A stretch of DNA of 64,000 bases, taken from positions 1,446,658-1,510,657 of the forward strand of contig NZ_PZJQ01000004.1 of NCBI RefSeq assembly GCF_003206065.1. The letters run 5' to 3'. The stretch comes from Salinicola halimionae (GTDB lineage Bacteria > Pseudomonadota > Gammaproteobacteria > Pseudomonadales > Halomonadaceae). Of this stretch, positions 20,948 through 29,660 are shown piece after piece. A program made the translations under genes and the position numbers. The notes beneath the pieces were generated by a model. It was not told the origin of the DNA. It was given only the letters and a program-made list of their open reading frames with translations, and did not search any database. The number at the start of each line of letters is the position of its first letter. Within the stretch, counting starts at the first letter, position 1.

Positions 20948-21616
20948 TCAATCGGTCATCGGCGCGCGCTCTGCCAGCGCTGCAGGAAGCGGCGCTCGCA
21001 TGCCGGCCACCACCACCGGCTGCAGGTGACGAATCAGCTCGCGTACCGTCATGTGGTCCTGATACTCGTTGTCGGCGATATCACGCAGCGCATCCAACCC
21101 CGACAAGGTGAATACCACCGTACCCAGCATGAAGTGCAGACGCCAGAATCGCTCGACGTCCGGCAAATCCGGCGTTGCCAGGCGCAGGCATTCGACGAAG
21201 CGATGAAAGGTCTCACCGTAGTGTTCTTGAATATAACGCCTCAGATGCCCTTGAGCCTGGGTATAGGCCAGCCCGAGCAACTTCATGAATATCTTGAGGC
21301 TATTGCGCTCGGCAGGGACCTCAAGAACGCTGGTAGCGAGTTGCTCGAGCAGTATTTCGAGCGGCACCTGCTTCCCCTGATAGCGGGACTCCAGGACGTC
21401 GAGAGCCGTATTCAAACGCGCGGCGAACGGATCGAGATAACGCGCGAAGACCGCCTGGATCAGTGATTTCTTCGATCCGAAATGGTAGTTCACCGCGGCG
21501 AGATTGACCTTGGCCCGCGTGGTGATATTGCGCAGCGAGGTTTCGGCGAAACCCTTTTCGGCAAAAAGGATCTCCGCCGTATCGAGAATACGAGTAACGG
21601 TATCGGATTGAGCCAT
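20948..21616 (-). CDS. psrA: TetR-family regulator, PsrA-like
   Basis: The 222-residue protein begins MAQSDTVTRILDTAEILFAE and has the TetR helix-turn-helix (TSLRNITTRAKVNLAAVNYHFGSKKSLIQAVF). It resembles Pseudomonas PsrA over its length, including FMKLLGLAYTQAQGHLRRY and FWRLHFMLG. PsrA is a fatty-acid-responsive repressor/activator that controls beta-oxidation genes and rpoS in Pseudomonas. Gene order supports this: nagZ downstream and divergent lexA upstream, as in P. aeruginosa. Start at 21616; an upstream in-frame start (21640) would add eight unrelated residues. I found no clear PsrA box in the upstream region. Confidence 0.85.
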   Translation of the reverse strand: MAQSDTVTRILDTAEILFAEKGFAETSLRNITTRAKVNLAAVNYHFGSKKSLIQAVFARYLDPFAARLNTALDVLESRYQGKQVPLEILLEQLATSVLEVPAERNSLKIFMKLLGLAYTQAQGHLRRYIQEHYGETFHRFVECLRLATPDLPDVERFWRLHFMLGTVVFTLSGLDALRDIADNEYQDHMTVRELIRHLQPVVVAGMRAPLPAALAERAPMTD

Positions 21617-21758
21617 GTCATACCTCGCGCCTGAGAACAACGACTTAGGACGGCCATGATTCTAATCACTCAGGGACAGCCCGCACAATCGGGCATTCGG
21701 TCAGACCACCGTCGAGTCCGGTCATCAACGGCAAAGGCGCTTCCCTCATCGCGCATGA

Positions 21759-21791
21759 CTGGATACAATTCCAGGCTGTATACATGAACAC
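21759..21791 (+). promoter_or_regulatory. Tandem LexA-like boxes upstream of lexA
   Basis: Two 16-base sites start 17 bases apart. CTGGATACAATTCCAG (21759-21774) has inverted ends CTGG/CCAG spaced by eight. CTGTATACATGAACAC (21776-21791) matches CTGT-N8-ACAG at all but the last base. Double boxes ahead of lexA are also known in E. coli and would give autoregulation of lexA-dinB. The long distance (about 150 bases) to the lexA ATG implies a long leader. Confidence 0.6.
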
Positions 21792-21823
21792 GCCTGGCCG
21801 TTTACCAGTACCAGACACGCTAG

Positions 21824-21907
21824 CTGTTCGAGCAGGCCTCACCGTGCCTCGCTATCCGAACAGACCCGGATATGCCTGGCTATTCAAACAGGCCCAAACA
21901 CGCCTGA
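21824..21907 (+). repeat. Three tandem 28-bp repeats upstream of lexA
   Basis: Copies begin at 21824, 21852 and 21880, an exact 28-base period. Each opens with a 12-base core (CTGTTCGAGCAG, CTATCCGAACAG, CTATTCAAACAG) close to the perfect palindrome CTGTTCGAACAG, and each ends in a GCCT block. A degenerate fourth copy may precede them. The period is not a multiple of three, so this is not coding repetition. They lie between the LexA-like boxes and the lexA start. Confidence 0.75.
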
Positions 21908-21938
21908 CCGACTATCGACACGGGGATGGGAGAGAACA

Positions 21939-22586
21939 ATGGCGAGACCACTCACCGCGCGGCAGCAGAATGTCTATGATTTCATCGTCAAGACGATGAG
22001 CGAATTCGGCTATCCGCCGACGCGAGCCGAAATCGCTCGCGCGCTGGGTTTCCGCTCCCCCAACGCCGCCGAGGAGCATCTGCGAGCACTGGATCGCAAG
22101 GGCGTGATTCGAATGATCCCGGGGACGTCTCGCGGTATTCGCCTCCCGGTAGGCACCAGCGACTCCGAACCCGCCGATGCCCAACCCTCGGGCCTTCCGA
22201 TCATCGGTAGCGTAGCCGCCGGTAGTCCGATGCTCGCCACCGAGCATATCGATCGCTATTGCCCGTTACCGGCCGACTACTTCTCACCTGCCGCCGACTA
22301 TTTACTGCGTGTCCGCGGCCTGTCCATGAAAGAGGCGGGCATTTTTGACGGTGACTTGCTCGCCGTTCATCGCACTCAGCAGATTCGCAACGGCCAGATC
22401 GTTGTCGCAAGGCTCGAGGACGATGTCACGGTCAAACGTTTTCAGCGCGAAGGAAGTCGCGTCACGCTGATCGCTGAGAATCCTGACTTCGAGCCGATCG
22501 TGATCGACCTCAAGCATCAGCATCTGGAAATTGAAGGGCTTGGCGTCGGCGTCATCCGTGGCGGCAACGGCGTCGGCCTTCATTGA
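21939..22586 (+). CDS. lexA: LexA repressor (SOS response)
   Basis: Represses SOS genes until RecA-stimulated self-cleavage. The 215-residue protein has a winged-helix domain at residues 1-70 ([44 protein letters not shown]). The Ala-Gly cleavage site lies in GSVAAGSPM. The catalytic serine is in RGLSMKEAG and the catalytic lysine in [14 protein letters not shown] ribosome site is well placed. dinB follows after 15 bp, so the pair is an operon under LexA control through the boxes near 21760-21790. Confidence 0.97.
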   Translation: MARPLTARQQNVYDFIVKTMSEFGYPPTRAEIARALGFRSPNAAEEHLRALDRKGVIRMIPGTSRGIRLPVGTSDSEPADAQPSGLPIIGSVAAGSPMLATEHIDRYCPLPADYFSPAADYLLRVRGLSMKEAGIFDGDLLAVHRTQQIRNGQIVVARLEDDVTVKRFQREGSRVTLIAENPDFEPIVIDLKHQHLEIEGLGVGVIRGGNGVGLH

Positions 22587-22601
22587 TCACGGTCTAGCGC
22601 C

Positions 22602-23672
22602 ATGCGCAAGATTCTGCACGCCGACTGCGACTGTTTCTATGCCGCCGTCGAAATGCGCGACGACCCCGCGCTGAGAGACGTTCCTCTGGCGATCGGTGGC
22701 AGCGCCGATCGCCGTGGCGTCGTGGCGACCTGCAACTATCCTGCTCGAAAGTACGGCGTACATTCGGCCATGCCAACGGCCAGAGCCTTACGGCTGTGTC
22801 CTCAATTGAAAATGATGCCGCCGGACTTCAACAAGTATCGAGAAGTCTCGCAGCAGATTCAGGCTATCTTTCATGAGCTGACGCCCTGGGTCGAGCCATT
22901 GTCCCTCGACGAGGCTTATCTCGACGTCACCGACGTCATGCGATTTCAAGGCAGTGCTACCTGGATGGCCCAGTGGCTGAAGCAGGAGGCGTTGGCGAGG
23001 ACAGGCATCGTCATTTCGGTCGGTGTTGCGCCCAACAAGTTTCTTGCCAAGATCGCCAGCGACTGGGATAAGCCCGACGGTCTGTTCGTGATTCCGCCGG
23101 ATCAGACGGAGTCGTTCATCACCGACCTGCCGGTCAAGAAACTTCACGGTGTCGGCCCGGCGACGGCATCCAAGCTCGACTCGCTGGGCATCGTCAACTG
23201 CGCCGATCTGCGCGCCCAACCTTTGGACCGGCTACTGGACCAGTTCGGCAAGTTCGGGCAGCGACTCCATGAACTGGCCCACGGCATCGATGAGCGTCCG
23301 GTCAACGTCTCACGGGAACGCAAGTCGGTCAGCGTCGAGACGACCTATGATCGTGACCTCCCCGACCTGGCCAGCTGTCACCACTCGTTGGCGCCACTGA
23401 TCGAAAAGCTGCATCAACGGCTGGCGCGCCATGGTGATCCCGCCATCAACAAGCAGTTCATCAAAGTGCGCTTCAACGACTTCGCCAGCACGACCCAGGA
23501 GACTGGCGCGAGCGGTATCATCAACGCGCGATTTCATGAACTGTTGGAGAGCGCCTGGCACCGCGGGGAAAGGCCGGTCAGACTTTTGGGCGTCGGCGTG
23601 CGTCTGAGCCCGGAACAGGACCAACGTCAGCTATTGCTGTTCGAAGATACCGACCCGCTGAACCCTGCCTGA
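22602..23672 (+). CDS. dinB: DNA polymerase IV (translesion synthesis)
   Basis: Y-family polymerase that bypasses damaged bases. The 356 residues begin with ILHADCDCFYAAVEMRDDP (metal-binding aspartate and steric-gate region). The second catalytic motif is LSLDEAYLDVT, followed by the helix-hairpin-helix region KLHGVGPATASKLDSLG and the little-finger domain. The C-terminus QLLLFED fits a beta-clamp-binding motif. It sits 15 bp after lexA, which places it under direct SOS control. No umuC/imuB-type cassette is nearby. Confidence 0.95.
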   Translation: MRKILHADCDCFYAAVEMRDDPALRDVPLAIGGSADRRGVVATCNYPARKYGVHSAMPTARALRLCPQLKMMPPDFNKYREVSQQIQAIFHELTPWVEPLSLDEAYLDVTDVMRFQGSATWMAQWLKQEALARTGIVISVGVAPNKFLAKIASDWDKPDGLFVIPPDQTESFITDLPVKKLHGVGPATASKLDSLGIVNCADLRAQPLDRLLDQFGKFGQRLHELAHGIDERPVNVSRERKSVSVETTYDRDLPDLASCHHSLAPLIEKLHQRLARHGDPAINKQFIKVRFNDFASTTQETGASGIINARFHELLESAWHRGERPVRLLGVGVRLSPEQDQRQLLLFEDTDPLNPA

Positions 23673-23779
23673 GCGTTGTCGGCGATCATGCTTCGTGGCC
23701 ACTCCCGGGCTCTCGCCAAGCTTTGCTACCGGTCAGTGAAAGACATTTCAGGTAGCTATCGGATTCGGCGATATCCACG

Positions 23780-24628
23780 TCAGGAAAAGACTACCGTCTT
23801 GTTACCCTGAATGAGCACTCGATCCTGCAGATGCCAGCGTAAGCCGCGAGCCAGCACGGCTTTTTCCACGTCGCGCCCCAAACGCACCAGATCCTGAGGC
23901 GTATGACAGTGCGAAACGCGCTGGATGTCTTGCTCGATGATCGGCCCCGCGTCCAGATCCTCGGTCACGTAGTGGCAGGTAGCCCCGATCAGTTTCACGC
24001 CGCGTTCGAACGCCTGATGATAGGGCTTTGCCCCGGCGAAGGACGGCAAGAAACTGTGATGGATATTAATGACCCGCCCGACATAACGCTGGCAGACATC
24101 AGGCGGCAGGATCTGCATGTATCGAGCGAGCACCACGCTGTCGGCTTGTGCCGCTTCGATCAGACGTTCGGTCTCGGCAAAGGCGGGAGCCTTGTCACTG
24201 GAGTCCACCGGCACATGATGAAACGCAATCCCGTACCAAGCCACCAACGAGCGCAACTCTTCATGATTGGAGATCACACAGGGAATATCGCAGCCCAGCT
24301 CCCCGACTGACCAGCGGTAGAGCAGGTCGACCAGGCAGTGCGATTCCCGCGACACCATGATCACTACGCGCTGGCGCCGGGCGGAATCGCTGAGCCGCCA
24401 TGTCATCTCGAACGCCTCGGCGATGGAGGCGAACGCCTCTCGAAAGTCCTCCGCGCTCAACGTATCCGATTGAATATCGTAACGCATGAAGAAACGCCCG
24501 ACGTCCAGGTCGGAGTGTTGGCTGGCTTCGATGATCGAACCATTCTGTGCCGCTATGAATCCCGCCACGCGTGCGACGATGCCGACACGGTCGGGGCATG
24601 AGACAATCAGACGATAATGGTGCGGCAT
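23780..24628 (-). CDS. purU: Formyltetrahydrofolate deformylase
   Basis: Hydrolyses 10-formyltetrahydrofolate to formate and tetrahydrofolate, balancing one-carbon pools and supplying formate to purine synthesis. The 282 residues have an N-terminal ACT domain (RLIVSCPDRVGIVARVAGFI) and a formyltransferase-like catalytic domain. In that domain NIHHSFLPSFAGAKPYHQAFERGV carries the catalytic histidine, and GATCHYVTEDLDAGPIIEQD the catalytic aspartate. I start at ATG 24628 (MPHHYRLIV); the upstream open frame of about 150 codons has low complexity and no family resemblance. Convergent with dinB. Confidence 0.94.
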   Translation of the reverse strand: MPHHYRLIVSCPDRVGIVARVAGFIAAQNGSIIEASQHSDLDVGRFFMRYDIQSDTLSAEDFREAFASIAEAFEMTWRLSDSARRQRVVIMVSRESHCLVDLLYRWSVGELGCDIPCVISNHEELRSLVAWYGIAFHHVPVDSSDKAPAFAETERLIEAAQADSVVLARYMQILPPDVCQRYVGRVINIHHSFLPSFAGAKPYHQAFERGVKLIGATCHYVTEDLDAGPIIEQDIQRVSHCHTPQDLVRLGRDVEKAVLARGLRWHLQDRVLIQGNKTVVFS

Positions 24629-25001
24629 AACTCTCGCGCTACTCTTTGCTGGATGACTCGAATCTGGGTCAGTCGAATCTGGGTAACTTGAAAAAAGACG
24701 TGACGGGCCAGGGCTCGACGCCACAGCGGGCCCATTCGGCGTGATCGGGTTTGGCAGCCAGCGAACGCTCGTCAGCGCCGGGCATAACGTTCGACGGAAC
24801 GAGGACACCTCCTTTTCCGATGTGGTGCAGAATGCGCCATCCCGACCCAGGCGCCAAATTGTGTCGTACCTGCGAGTGCCTCGCCACCCCGTCCGGTCCG
24901 CATTGTACCCCATCCCTCTGCGTCGGCCAGCGCAACGCGGGTTTGAGCGGGTCAAGAGGCATGACTTATAGTGAAACCAGATTTCCCCTTTAAGGATGCC
25001 G
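24629..25001. other. Intergenic region between purU and the RNase J gene
   Basis: About 370 bases separating divergent genes. Open frames here are short and unsupported. A candidate promoter for the RNase J gene lies at 24943-24972. I saw no other structure. Confidence 0.4.
24943..24972 (+). promoter_or_regulatory. Candidate sigma-70 promoter of the RNase J gene
   Basis: TTGAGC and TATAGT separated by 18 bases, 4/6 and 5/6 matches. The predicted transcript start would be about 20-25 bases before the ATG at 25002. Predicted by eye. Confidence 0.45.
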
Positions 25002-26690
25002 ATGTTTCGTCCGCGCGCGCAGATCCGCCCCCGCTCTTTTCCACCGTTACTGTTCCATCCTCTGGGTGGCTGCGGTGAAATCGGCATGAATCTGTCACTC
25101 TACGGTTATGATGGCAACTGGATCGCAGTCGACTGCGGCATGATGATTCGCCAAGATCTGCCGGATCAACCGTTGCAGATTCCCGATGTCGAACATCTGG
25201 CCGCCAATGCCATGGTGCCGTCGGCGGTTTTCATCACCCATGGACATGAGGACCACCTGGGCGCCCTCGCCTGGATCTGGCCGCGCTGGAACTGCCCTGT
25301 CTATGCCACGCCATTCGCCATCGAAATGCTGCGCACCAAATTTATCGAGCAGGGTCTCAAGACTGACGCTCTCACGCCGATTCAGCCTGGCGCTAGCGTC
25401 GCCGTCGGCCCGTTCGAGTTGACCTTCCTGCCGGTGACGCACTCAATACCGGAGAGTTGCGCGTTATCCATCGTCACGCCACGCTGTCGCGTGCTCCACA
25501 CTGGCGACTGGAAGCTGGATGAACGCCCCCTCATCGGTGCCCCGCTGTCTGCTGCCCAGTTCGAGGCATTGGCACCGGTCGACCTCGTCGTGGCCGATTC
25601 GACCAACGCCGATGTCGAAGGACATTCACGTAGCGAGACGGAGGCGGCCAGCGCGCTGGAGGCAGTCATCCAGGACTGCCGCGGCCGCGTCATTGTCAGC
25701 TGTTTCGCCAGCAACATCGCGCGGATCAAGGCGTTGGGGAAGATTGCGGAACGCAGTGGTCGTCGGGTTGCATTGCTGGGCCGCTCGATGGAACGCATGG
25801 TGGCGATCGCGCTGCAGCTCGGCTACCTGGACGATTTTCCACCTCGTGTTCCGGCCCATGATCTGGGCTATCTGCTTCCCGAGGAAGTTCTGATCATTGC
25901 GACCGGGAGTCAGGGAGAACCGCGCTCGGCGTTGTCACGGATGGCTCAGGGCCGACATTCCGCCGTCGATTTGCAGCCAGAAGATGACGTCATCTTTTCG
26001 GCTCGCGCCATTCCTGGCAACGAGCGACTCATCGGTCGTCTCAAAGCCGGTTTCAAGCGAATCGGCGTCAACGTTCATGACGAACATACCGATCCCGCGC
26101 TTCACGCCTCCGGGCACCCGGCTCGAGAAGAATTGCGCCAACTCTATGCCTGGTTGCGTCCCAAAATGCTGCTGCCGGTACATGGCGAAGCTTCACACCA
26201 GGAAGCTCATCGCGAACTGGCCACGGCACTCGGCATTCATGTGCCACATTTGGTCAAAAACGGCACCGTGCTAGCGTTGGAAGCCGAGACTCTGGTATCG
26301 AGAGCCCAACATCATTTGCGGCCTCAGTTGATTGCTTCACGCGCACGACCCGGCGGTCAAACGCCTCCCGTTTCAGCGCGCCAGCATGCTCTGACACTAT
26401 CGATCGCGCTCAACGTTCTGCCGACCGAGACGGGTTGGACCCGCATTGGTCGGCTATTGTGGGATAGCGAAGTCGTGCTGCCTCTGGACGAAGATGCGCT
26501 GGCCGACTGGCTCGACGACCGAATTGACATGATTCCCGCCGAGACCCTATTACAATTGCGCCAACAGCTCTTTGGACCGCTACGCGAGTGGCTGCACCAA
26601 CGTCTGCCGGCACTGCCGGAGATTCACCTGCAATTGATGCCGGCGGATCCTCAGCCGGAATATGAAGTTCGCTCGATTCCCTCTCACTAA
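25002..26690 (+). CDS. RNase J-family ribonuclease (metallo-beta-lactamase/beta-CASP)
   Basis: Predicted RNA-processing nuclease with 5'-exo- and endonuclease activity in characterised relatives. The 562 residues show HGHEDHLGA (two-zinc site), VTHSIPESCAL, TGDWKLDE and the RNase J hallmark VADSTNADVEGHSRSE. Beta-CASP motifs include VSCFASNIARI, LGRSMERM, ATGSQGEPRSAL and HASGHPAREELRQL, then LLPVHGEASHQEAH. The last 130 residues diverge from Bacillus RNase J. I start at ATG 25002, six bases after TAAGGA; the ATG at 24996 overlaps that site. Unusual for gammaproteobacteria, which mostly lack RNase J and use RNase E. Confidence 0.88.
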   Translation: MFRPRAQIRPRSFPPLLFHPLGGCGEIGMNLSLYGYDGNWIAVDCGMMIRQDLPDQPLQIPDVEHLAANAMVPSAVFITHGHEDHLGALAWIWPRWNCPVYATPFAIEMLRTKFIEQGLKTDALTPIQPGASVAVGPFELTFLPVTHSIPESCALSIVTPRCRVLHTGDWKLDERPLIGAPLSAAQFEALAPVDLVVADSTNADVEGHSRSETEAASALEAVIQDCRGRVIVSCFASNIARIKALGKIAERSGRRVALLGRSMERMVAIALQLGYLDDFPPRVPAHDLGYLLPEEVLIIATGSQGEPRSALSRMAQGRHSAVDLQPEDDVIFSARAIPGNERLIGRLKAGFKRIGVNVHDEHTDPALHASGHPAREELRQLYAWLRPKMLLPVHGEASHQEAHRELATALGIHVPHLVKNGTVLALEAETLVSRAQHHLRPQLIASRARPGGQTPPVSARQHALTLSIALNVLPTETGWTRIGRLLWDSEVVLPLDEDALADWLDDRIDMIPAETLLQLRQQLFGPLREWLHQRLPALPEIHLQLMPADPQPEYEVRSIPSH

Positions 26691-26703
26691 CCCTCTCGAG
26701 ACA

Positions 26704-26738
26704 AAAAAGCGCGGCTGTTTAATAACAGACGCGCTTTT
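26704..26738. terminator. Bidirectional terminator between RNase J and H-NS-like genes
   Basis: AAAAAGCGCG pairs with CGCGCTTTT, with an inner stem CTGTT/AACAG. Runs of A and T flank both sides, so it can end the convergent transcripts from both directions. Confidence 0.8.
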
Positions 26739-26827
26739 CATCAGTCGGCAGCGCCGACTCAACCTGCCTTGGGACAGCAATACCGCGACGACAATATCGG
26801 ACGTGTCTTCTGCTATCAGGTTGCGGT

Positions 26828-27118
26828 TCAGCCCTTGTTGGCATTCTTCGGTGGACGGCCACGACGCTTTCGCGGCTGCTCTCCCACCAAGTCATCCATC
26901 GACAAACCAGCGTTATTCATCGCCTCGCGAATTTCAGCCAACTTTTTCTGTTTATCGGCTTCTTCCTTCAGACGCTCGTGATCTTCTTCCTGCTTCTGTT
27001 CGATCACTTCGACAATAACTTCCGACAGTTTATGTAACTGTTCCATGCTCAGTTGACGGGCAGCGGCGCGAGCAACGTTCTTATTGCGAGCGATGCGTTC
27101 CAGAGACTCGGTGGACAT
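26828..27118 (-). CDS. Small H-NS-like nucleoid protein with AT-hook tail
   Basis: A 96-residue basic protein, probably a DNA-binding nucleoid factor. The N-terminal 65 residues are helical and charged (MEQLHKLSEVIVEVIEQKQ), suited to coiled-coil oligomerisation. The end reads RKRRGRPPKNANKG, containing the GRP core of an AT-hook. H-NS-family proteins use a related short DNA-binding motif. Start at ATG 27118, preceded by AAGGAGAGG; the open frame reaches 27 codons further upstream but lacks support. A near-consensus promoter at 27172-27199 suggests strong expression. H-NS membership is inference; other small AT-hook proteins remain possible. Confidence 0.75.
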   Translation of the reverse strand: MSTESLERIARNKNVARAAARQLSMEQLHKLSEVIVEVIEQKQEEDHERLKEEADKQKKLAEIREAMNNAGLSMDDLVGEQPRKRRGRPPKNANKG

Positions 27119-27171
27119 CGTCCTCTCCTTGCTAGATTTGGACACGACATTACGCCGGGTGTTTTGATGAA

Positions 27172-27199
27172 AGTATATTCTCACCGCCCCTTTTGGCAA
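27172..27199 (-). promoter_or_regulatory. Strong sigma-70 promoter of the H-NS-like gene
   Basis: On the minus strand TTGCCA and TATACT are 16 bases apart; both match consensus at 5 of 6 positions. It lies about 55 bases before the ATG and just after the moa operon terminator. Confidence 0.65.
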
Positions 27200-27210
27200 G
27201 AAATTAAATC

Positions 27211-27241
27211 AAAAAAGGCACGCCTATTGGGCGTGCCTTTT
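27211..27241 (-). terminator. Rho-independent terminator of the moa operon
   Basis: Minus-strand stem AAAAGGCACGCC / GGCGTGCCTTTT with a short loop, followed by TTTTTT-type residues, about 40 bases past the moaA stop. Confidence 0.85.
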
Positions 27242-27278
27242 GGAGAAAAATATCTTTCGGGGTTAAAGATCAACCCTC

Positions 27279-28268
27279 TTAGCCACCGGTCATATTCATG
27301 AAGCGAACGACTTGCACGTCCCCATCCGTGGAAAAGTGATGGCGCTCCGGCTTCAAGTCCATCGCCTCGATAATCTGCTCCTTGAGTGGCTCCAGTTGCC
27401 CTGGATAGCGACGCAATGTGTCGCGTAGATCCACCGAATGTTCGTTACCCAAGCAGAGTAATAACCTCCCCTCGACCGTGACGCGGACGCGATTGCACGT
27501 GCTGCAAAAGTTGTGGCTGTGAGGAGAAATGAAGCCGACTCGACTCTGGCTATCAGCCATGCGGAAATAGCGCGATGGTCCCATCGTCGTTTCCGGCGAC
27601 GGCATGAGTGCATAGCGAGACTCGATGCGCGTCTGTACATCATCACTCGAATAGAAAGTTTCTCCACGCGAGTGATCCGAAACATCTCCCAACGGCATTT
27701 CTTCGATAAAACTGATATCCAACTGCTCGTCGCGGGCGAAATCGACCAGGTCCAATACCTCATCGTCATTGCGGCCGCGCAGAATGACCGCATTGAGCTT
27801 GATACGCTCGAAGCCGGCATCCTGCGCGGCGTGAATACCCGCTATGACCTTGGTCAGATCTCCCGAACGCGTCAGCCGCCTGAAGCGTTCGGGATCAAGA
27901 GAATCCAGACTGATATTGAGCCGGTCCATGCCGCCCTGTTTCAGTGCCCTGGCATAACGGGGCAAGCTTGCCCCATTGGTGGTCATCGCGAAGTCTTTCA
28001 GCCCCGGCAGACTTCCGATATCCGTCACCAGATCATCAATCCCCTTGCGCACCAAGGGCTCACCGCCGGTGAGTCGTATCTTTTCCACGCCCAGTTCTGT
28101 GAACGCACGCGCCACCTGATGCAGTTCTTCCAACGTCAGAATTTGTGCTCGCGGCAGGAAGGTCATCTCTTCGCTCATGCAGTAAACACAGCGAAAATCA
28201 CATCGGTCGGTGACGGAAATTCGAACATATCGGACCTGACGCGAGAATTTGTCGATCAAAGCGGTCAT
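27279..28268 (-). CDS. moaA: GTP 3',8-cyclase (molybdenum cofactor)
   Basis: Radical SAM enzyme for the first step of molybdopterin synthesis, making the cyclic intermediate from GTP. The 329 residues hold the N-terminal [4Fe-4S] motif CDFRCVYC and the C-terminal cluster cysteines in [20 protein letters not shown]. The protein ends NMTGG; the conserved terminal glycine pair is needed for activity in the family. Start at ATG 28268 overlaps the moaE stop by four bases (ATGA). Last gene of moaCD-moaE-moaA. Confidence 0.96.
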   Translation of the reverse strand: MTALIDKFSRQVRYVRISVTDRCDFRCVYCMSEEMTFLPRAQILTLEELHQVARAFTELGVEKIRLTGGEPLVRKGIDDLVTDIGSLPGLKDFAMTTNGASLPRYARALKQGGMDRLNISLDSLDPERFRRLTRSGDLTKVIAGIHAAQDAGFERIKLNAVILRGRNDDEVLDLVDFARDEQLDISFIEEMPLGDVSDHSRGETFYSSDDVQTRIESRYALMPSPETTMGPSRYFRMADSQSRVGFISPHSHNFCSTCNRVRVTVEGRLLLCLGNEHSVDLRDTLRRYPGQLEPLKEQIIEAMDLKPERHHFSTDGDVQVVRFMNMTGG

Positions 28269-28726
28269 GAGTGCTCCCAGCGATCCGCAGCGTCGCGATC
28301 GCTTTGCCGTTCCGAGACCCAATATGAGCCACTTTCGGTGTGCTCTTTTTTCCAGAAAGGGGCCCGCGTTTTCAAAGTGTCCATGATGAAGTCGCATGCC
28401 TCGAACGCCGCGTGACGGTGCGCGCTGGCGGCCATGGCCAGAACGATTGCCTCTCCCGGCTCCAGGCGTCCAACGCGATGAATGATAGTGACGCCCTGAA
28501 GCGGCCAGCGTGCACTGGCTTCCTGTGCGATCGCATGGAGTGCCGCCTCGGTCATCCCCGGGAAGTGCTCCAGGGTCAGCGCCGTCACGTCGGGACGTTC
28601 GTTGAAATCCCGCACCCACCCGGTGAAACTGACGACCGCGCCAATATCGGTACGGCCATCGGTCAGAGCGCACTGCTCAACGCCAATGTCGAAAGCAGCC
28701 GGCTGGACTCTTGCGACTATCATCAT
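28265..28726 (-). CDS. moaE: Molybdopterin synthase catalytic subunit
   Basis: Forms the active heterotetramer with MoaD to insert the dithiolene sulphurs of molybdopterin. The 153-residue protein has [15 protein letters not shown], the [22 protein letters not shown] core and the conserved [12 protein letters not shown] near the active site. GGGAGA ribosome site; a second ATG directly follows the first. It starts 12 bp after the moaCD fusion gene, consistent with its partnership with the MoaD half. Confidence 0.96.
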   Translation of the reverse strand: MMIVARVQPAAFDIGVEQCALTDGRTDIGAVVSFTGWVRDFNERPDVTALTLEHFPGMTEAALHAIAQEASARWPLQGVTIIHRVGRLEPGEAIVLAMAASAHRHAAFEACDFIMDTLKTRAPFWKKEHTESGSYWVSERQSDRDAADRWEHS

Positions 28727-28738
28727 AAGCTCTCCCGT

Positions 28739-29521
28739 TCAGCCACCGGTAACCGGCGGAAAGAAAGCGATCTCGTCTCCCGGCGCTATCGCAGCGCCAT
28801 CCTGACTCATGGCCTGATTGAGCGCGCAAAGGACACGTTGATCCAGCAGCGCCTTGAACTTGGGATCCCGGTCGATCAACCCCAGCTTGACGCCCGCAAT
28901 ATCTTGGGACGGGATCTGCGCCCAATCCAGTGTCAATTCGGCAATGGCTAATCGCTCCCGAAGCTCCGCCAGAAAATGAATCGTGACGGCATTTTCGACG
29001 GATGACGTGTCCACTTTGCGCGCTGAAGTGTCGTCTGATTCACTCCCGGACTCGCGTGACCAGTTGCCGGAACGTCCACCTCGCTTTTCTTCCAGACACA
29101 CTCCGTCGATGGTCATGCCCCTATCGACCGCCTTGCACATGTCGTAAAGCGTCAGGCACGCGACGGAGACGGCCGTCAGCGCCTCCATTTCAACGCCGGT
29201 ACGTCCATTGAGGCGACAGAATGCCTCTACATGCACGCAGTTGCTTGACGCATCCAGGGTGAATTCGACACTGACTTTCGATAGCGCCAATGCATGGCAG
29301 AGGGGAATCAATTCATGGGTCCGCTTGGCGGCCTGAATGCCGGCAATTCTGGCGGTCGCCAGAACATCTCCCTTGGGCAGCCCGCCTTCGGCCAGCAACG
29401 CCAGTGTCGAGGCCTGCATATGGATCGCGCCGCAGGCGCGCGCTTCCCGTCGCGTCTCCTGCTTATCGGCAACATCGACCATATGCGCTTCGCCTCGGGC
29501 GTTAAGATGCGTGAGCGTCAT
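28739..29521 (-). CDS. MoaC-MoaD fusion: cyclic pyranopterin monophosphate synthase and molybdopterin synthase small subunit
   Basis: One 260-residue frame joins two molybdenum-cofactor proteins. Residues 1-156 are Moa[74 protein letters not shown] and KRGGRSGNW. MoaC completes the pterin ring rearrangement begun by MoaA. Residues about 157-177 are a polar serine/aspartate-rich linker. Residues about 178-260 are MoaD, starting [14 protein letters not shown] and ending [12 protein letters not shown], with the terminal Gly-Gly that carries the thiocarboxylate. E. coli has separate moaC and moaD genes. No stop codon interrupts the joint; an internal GTG start for MoaD cannot be excluded. First gene of its operon. 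Confidence 0.92.
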   Translation of the reverse strand: MTLTHLNARGEAHMVDVADKQETRREARACGAIHMQASTLALLAEGGLPKGDVLATARIAGIQAAKRTHELIPLCHALALSKVSVEFTLDASSNCVHVEAFCRLNGRTGVEMEALTAVSVACLTLYDMCKAVDRGMTIDGVCLEEKRGGRSGNWSRESGSESDDTSARKVDTSSVENAVTIHFLAELRERLAIAELTLDWAQIPSQDIAGVKLGLIDRDPKFKALLDQRVLCALNQAMSQDGAAIAPGDEIAFFPPVTGG

Positions 29522-29660
29522 GCGGAATTGGCCTCGCTTCAAATCATTAGATCAAACGGTCAGTGTAGTGTGACTAGCATGTTAATGCCTGTCATTCACT
29601 CGGCATAAATTCAGAATGGCGACAGGGGAGGCGATGGTCATCATGATCGAGATGCCGAAA

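Noticed and set aside
21824-21907. CRISPR-like repeat array upstream of lexA.
   Set aside because: Repeats are directly adjacent with no unique spacers, the copies are imperfect, and no cas genes are nearby.
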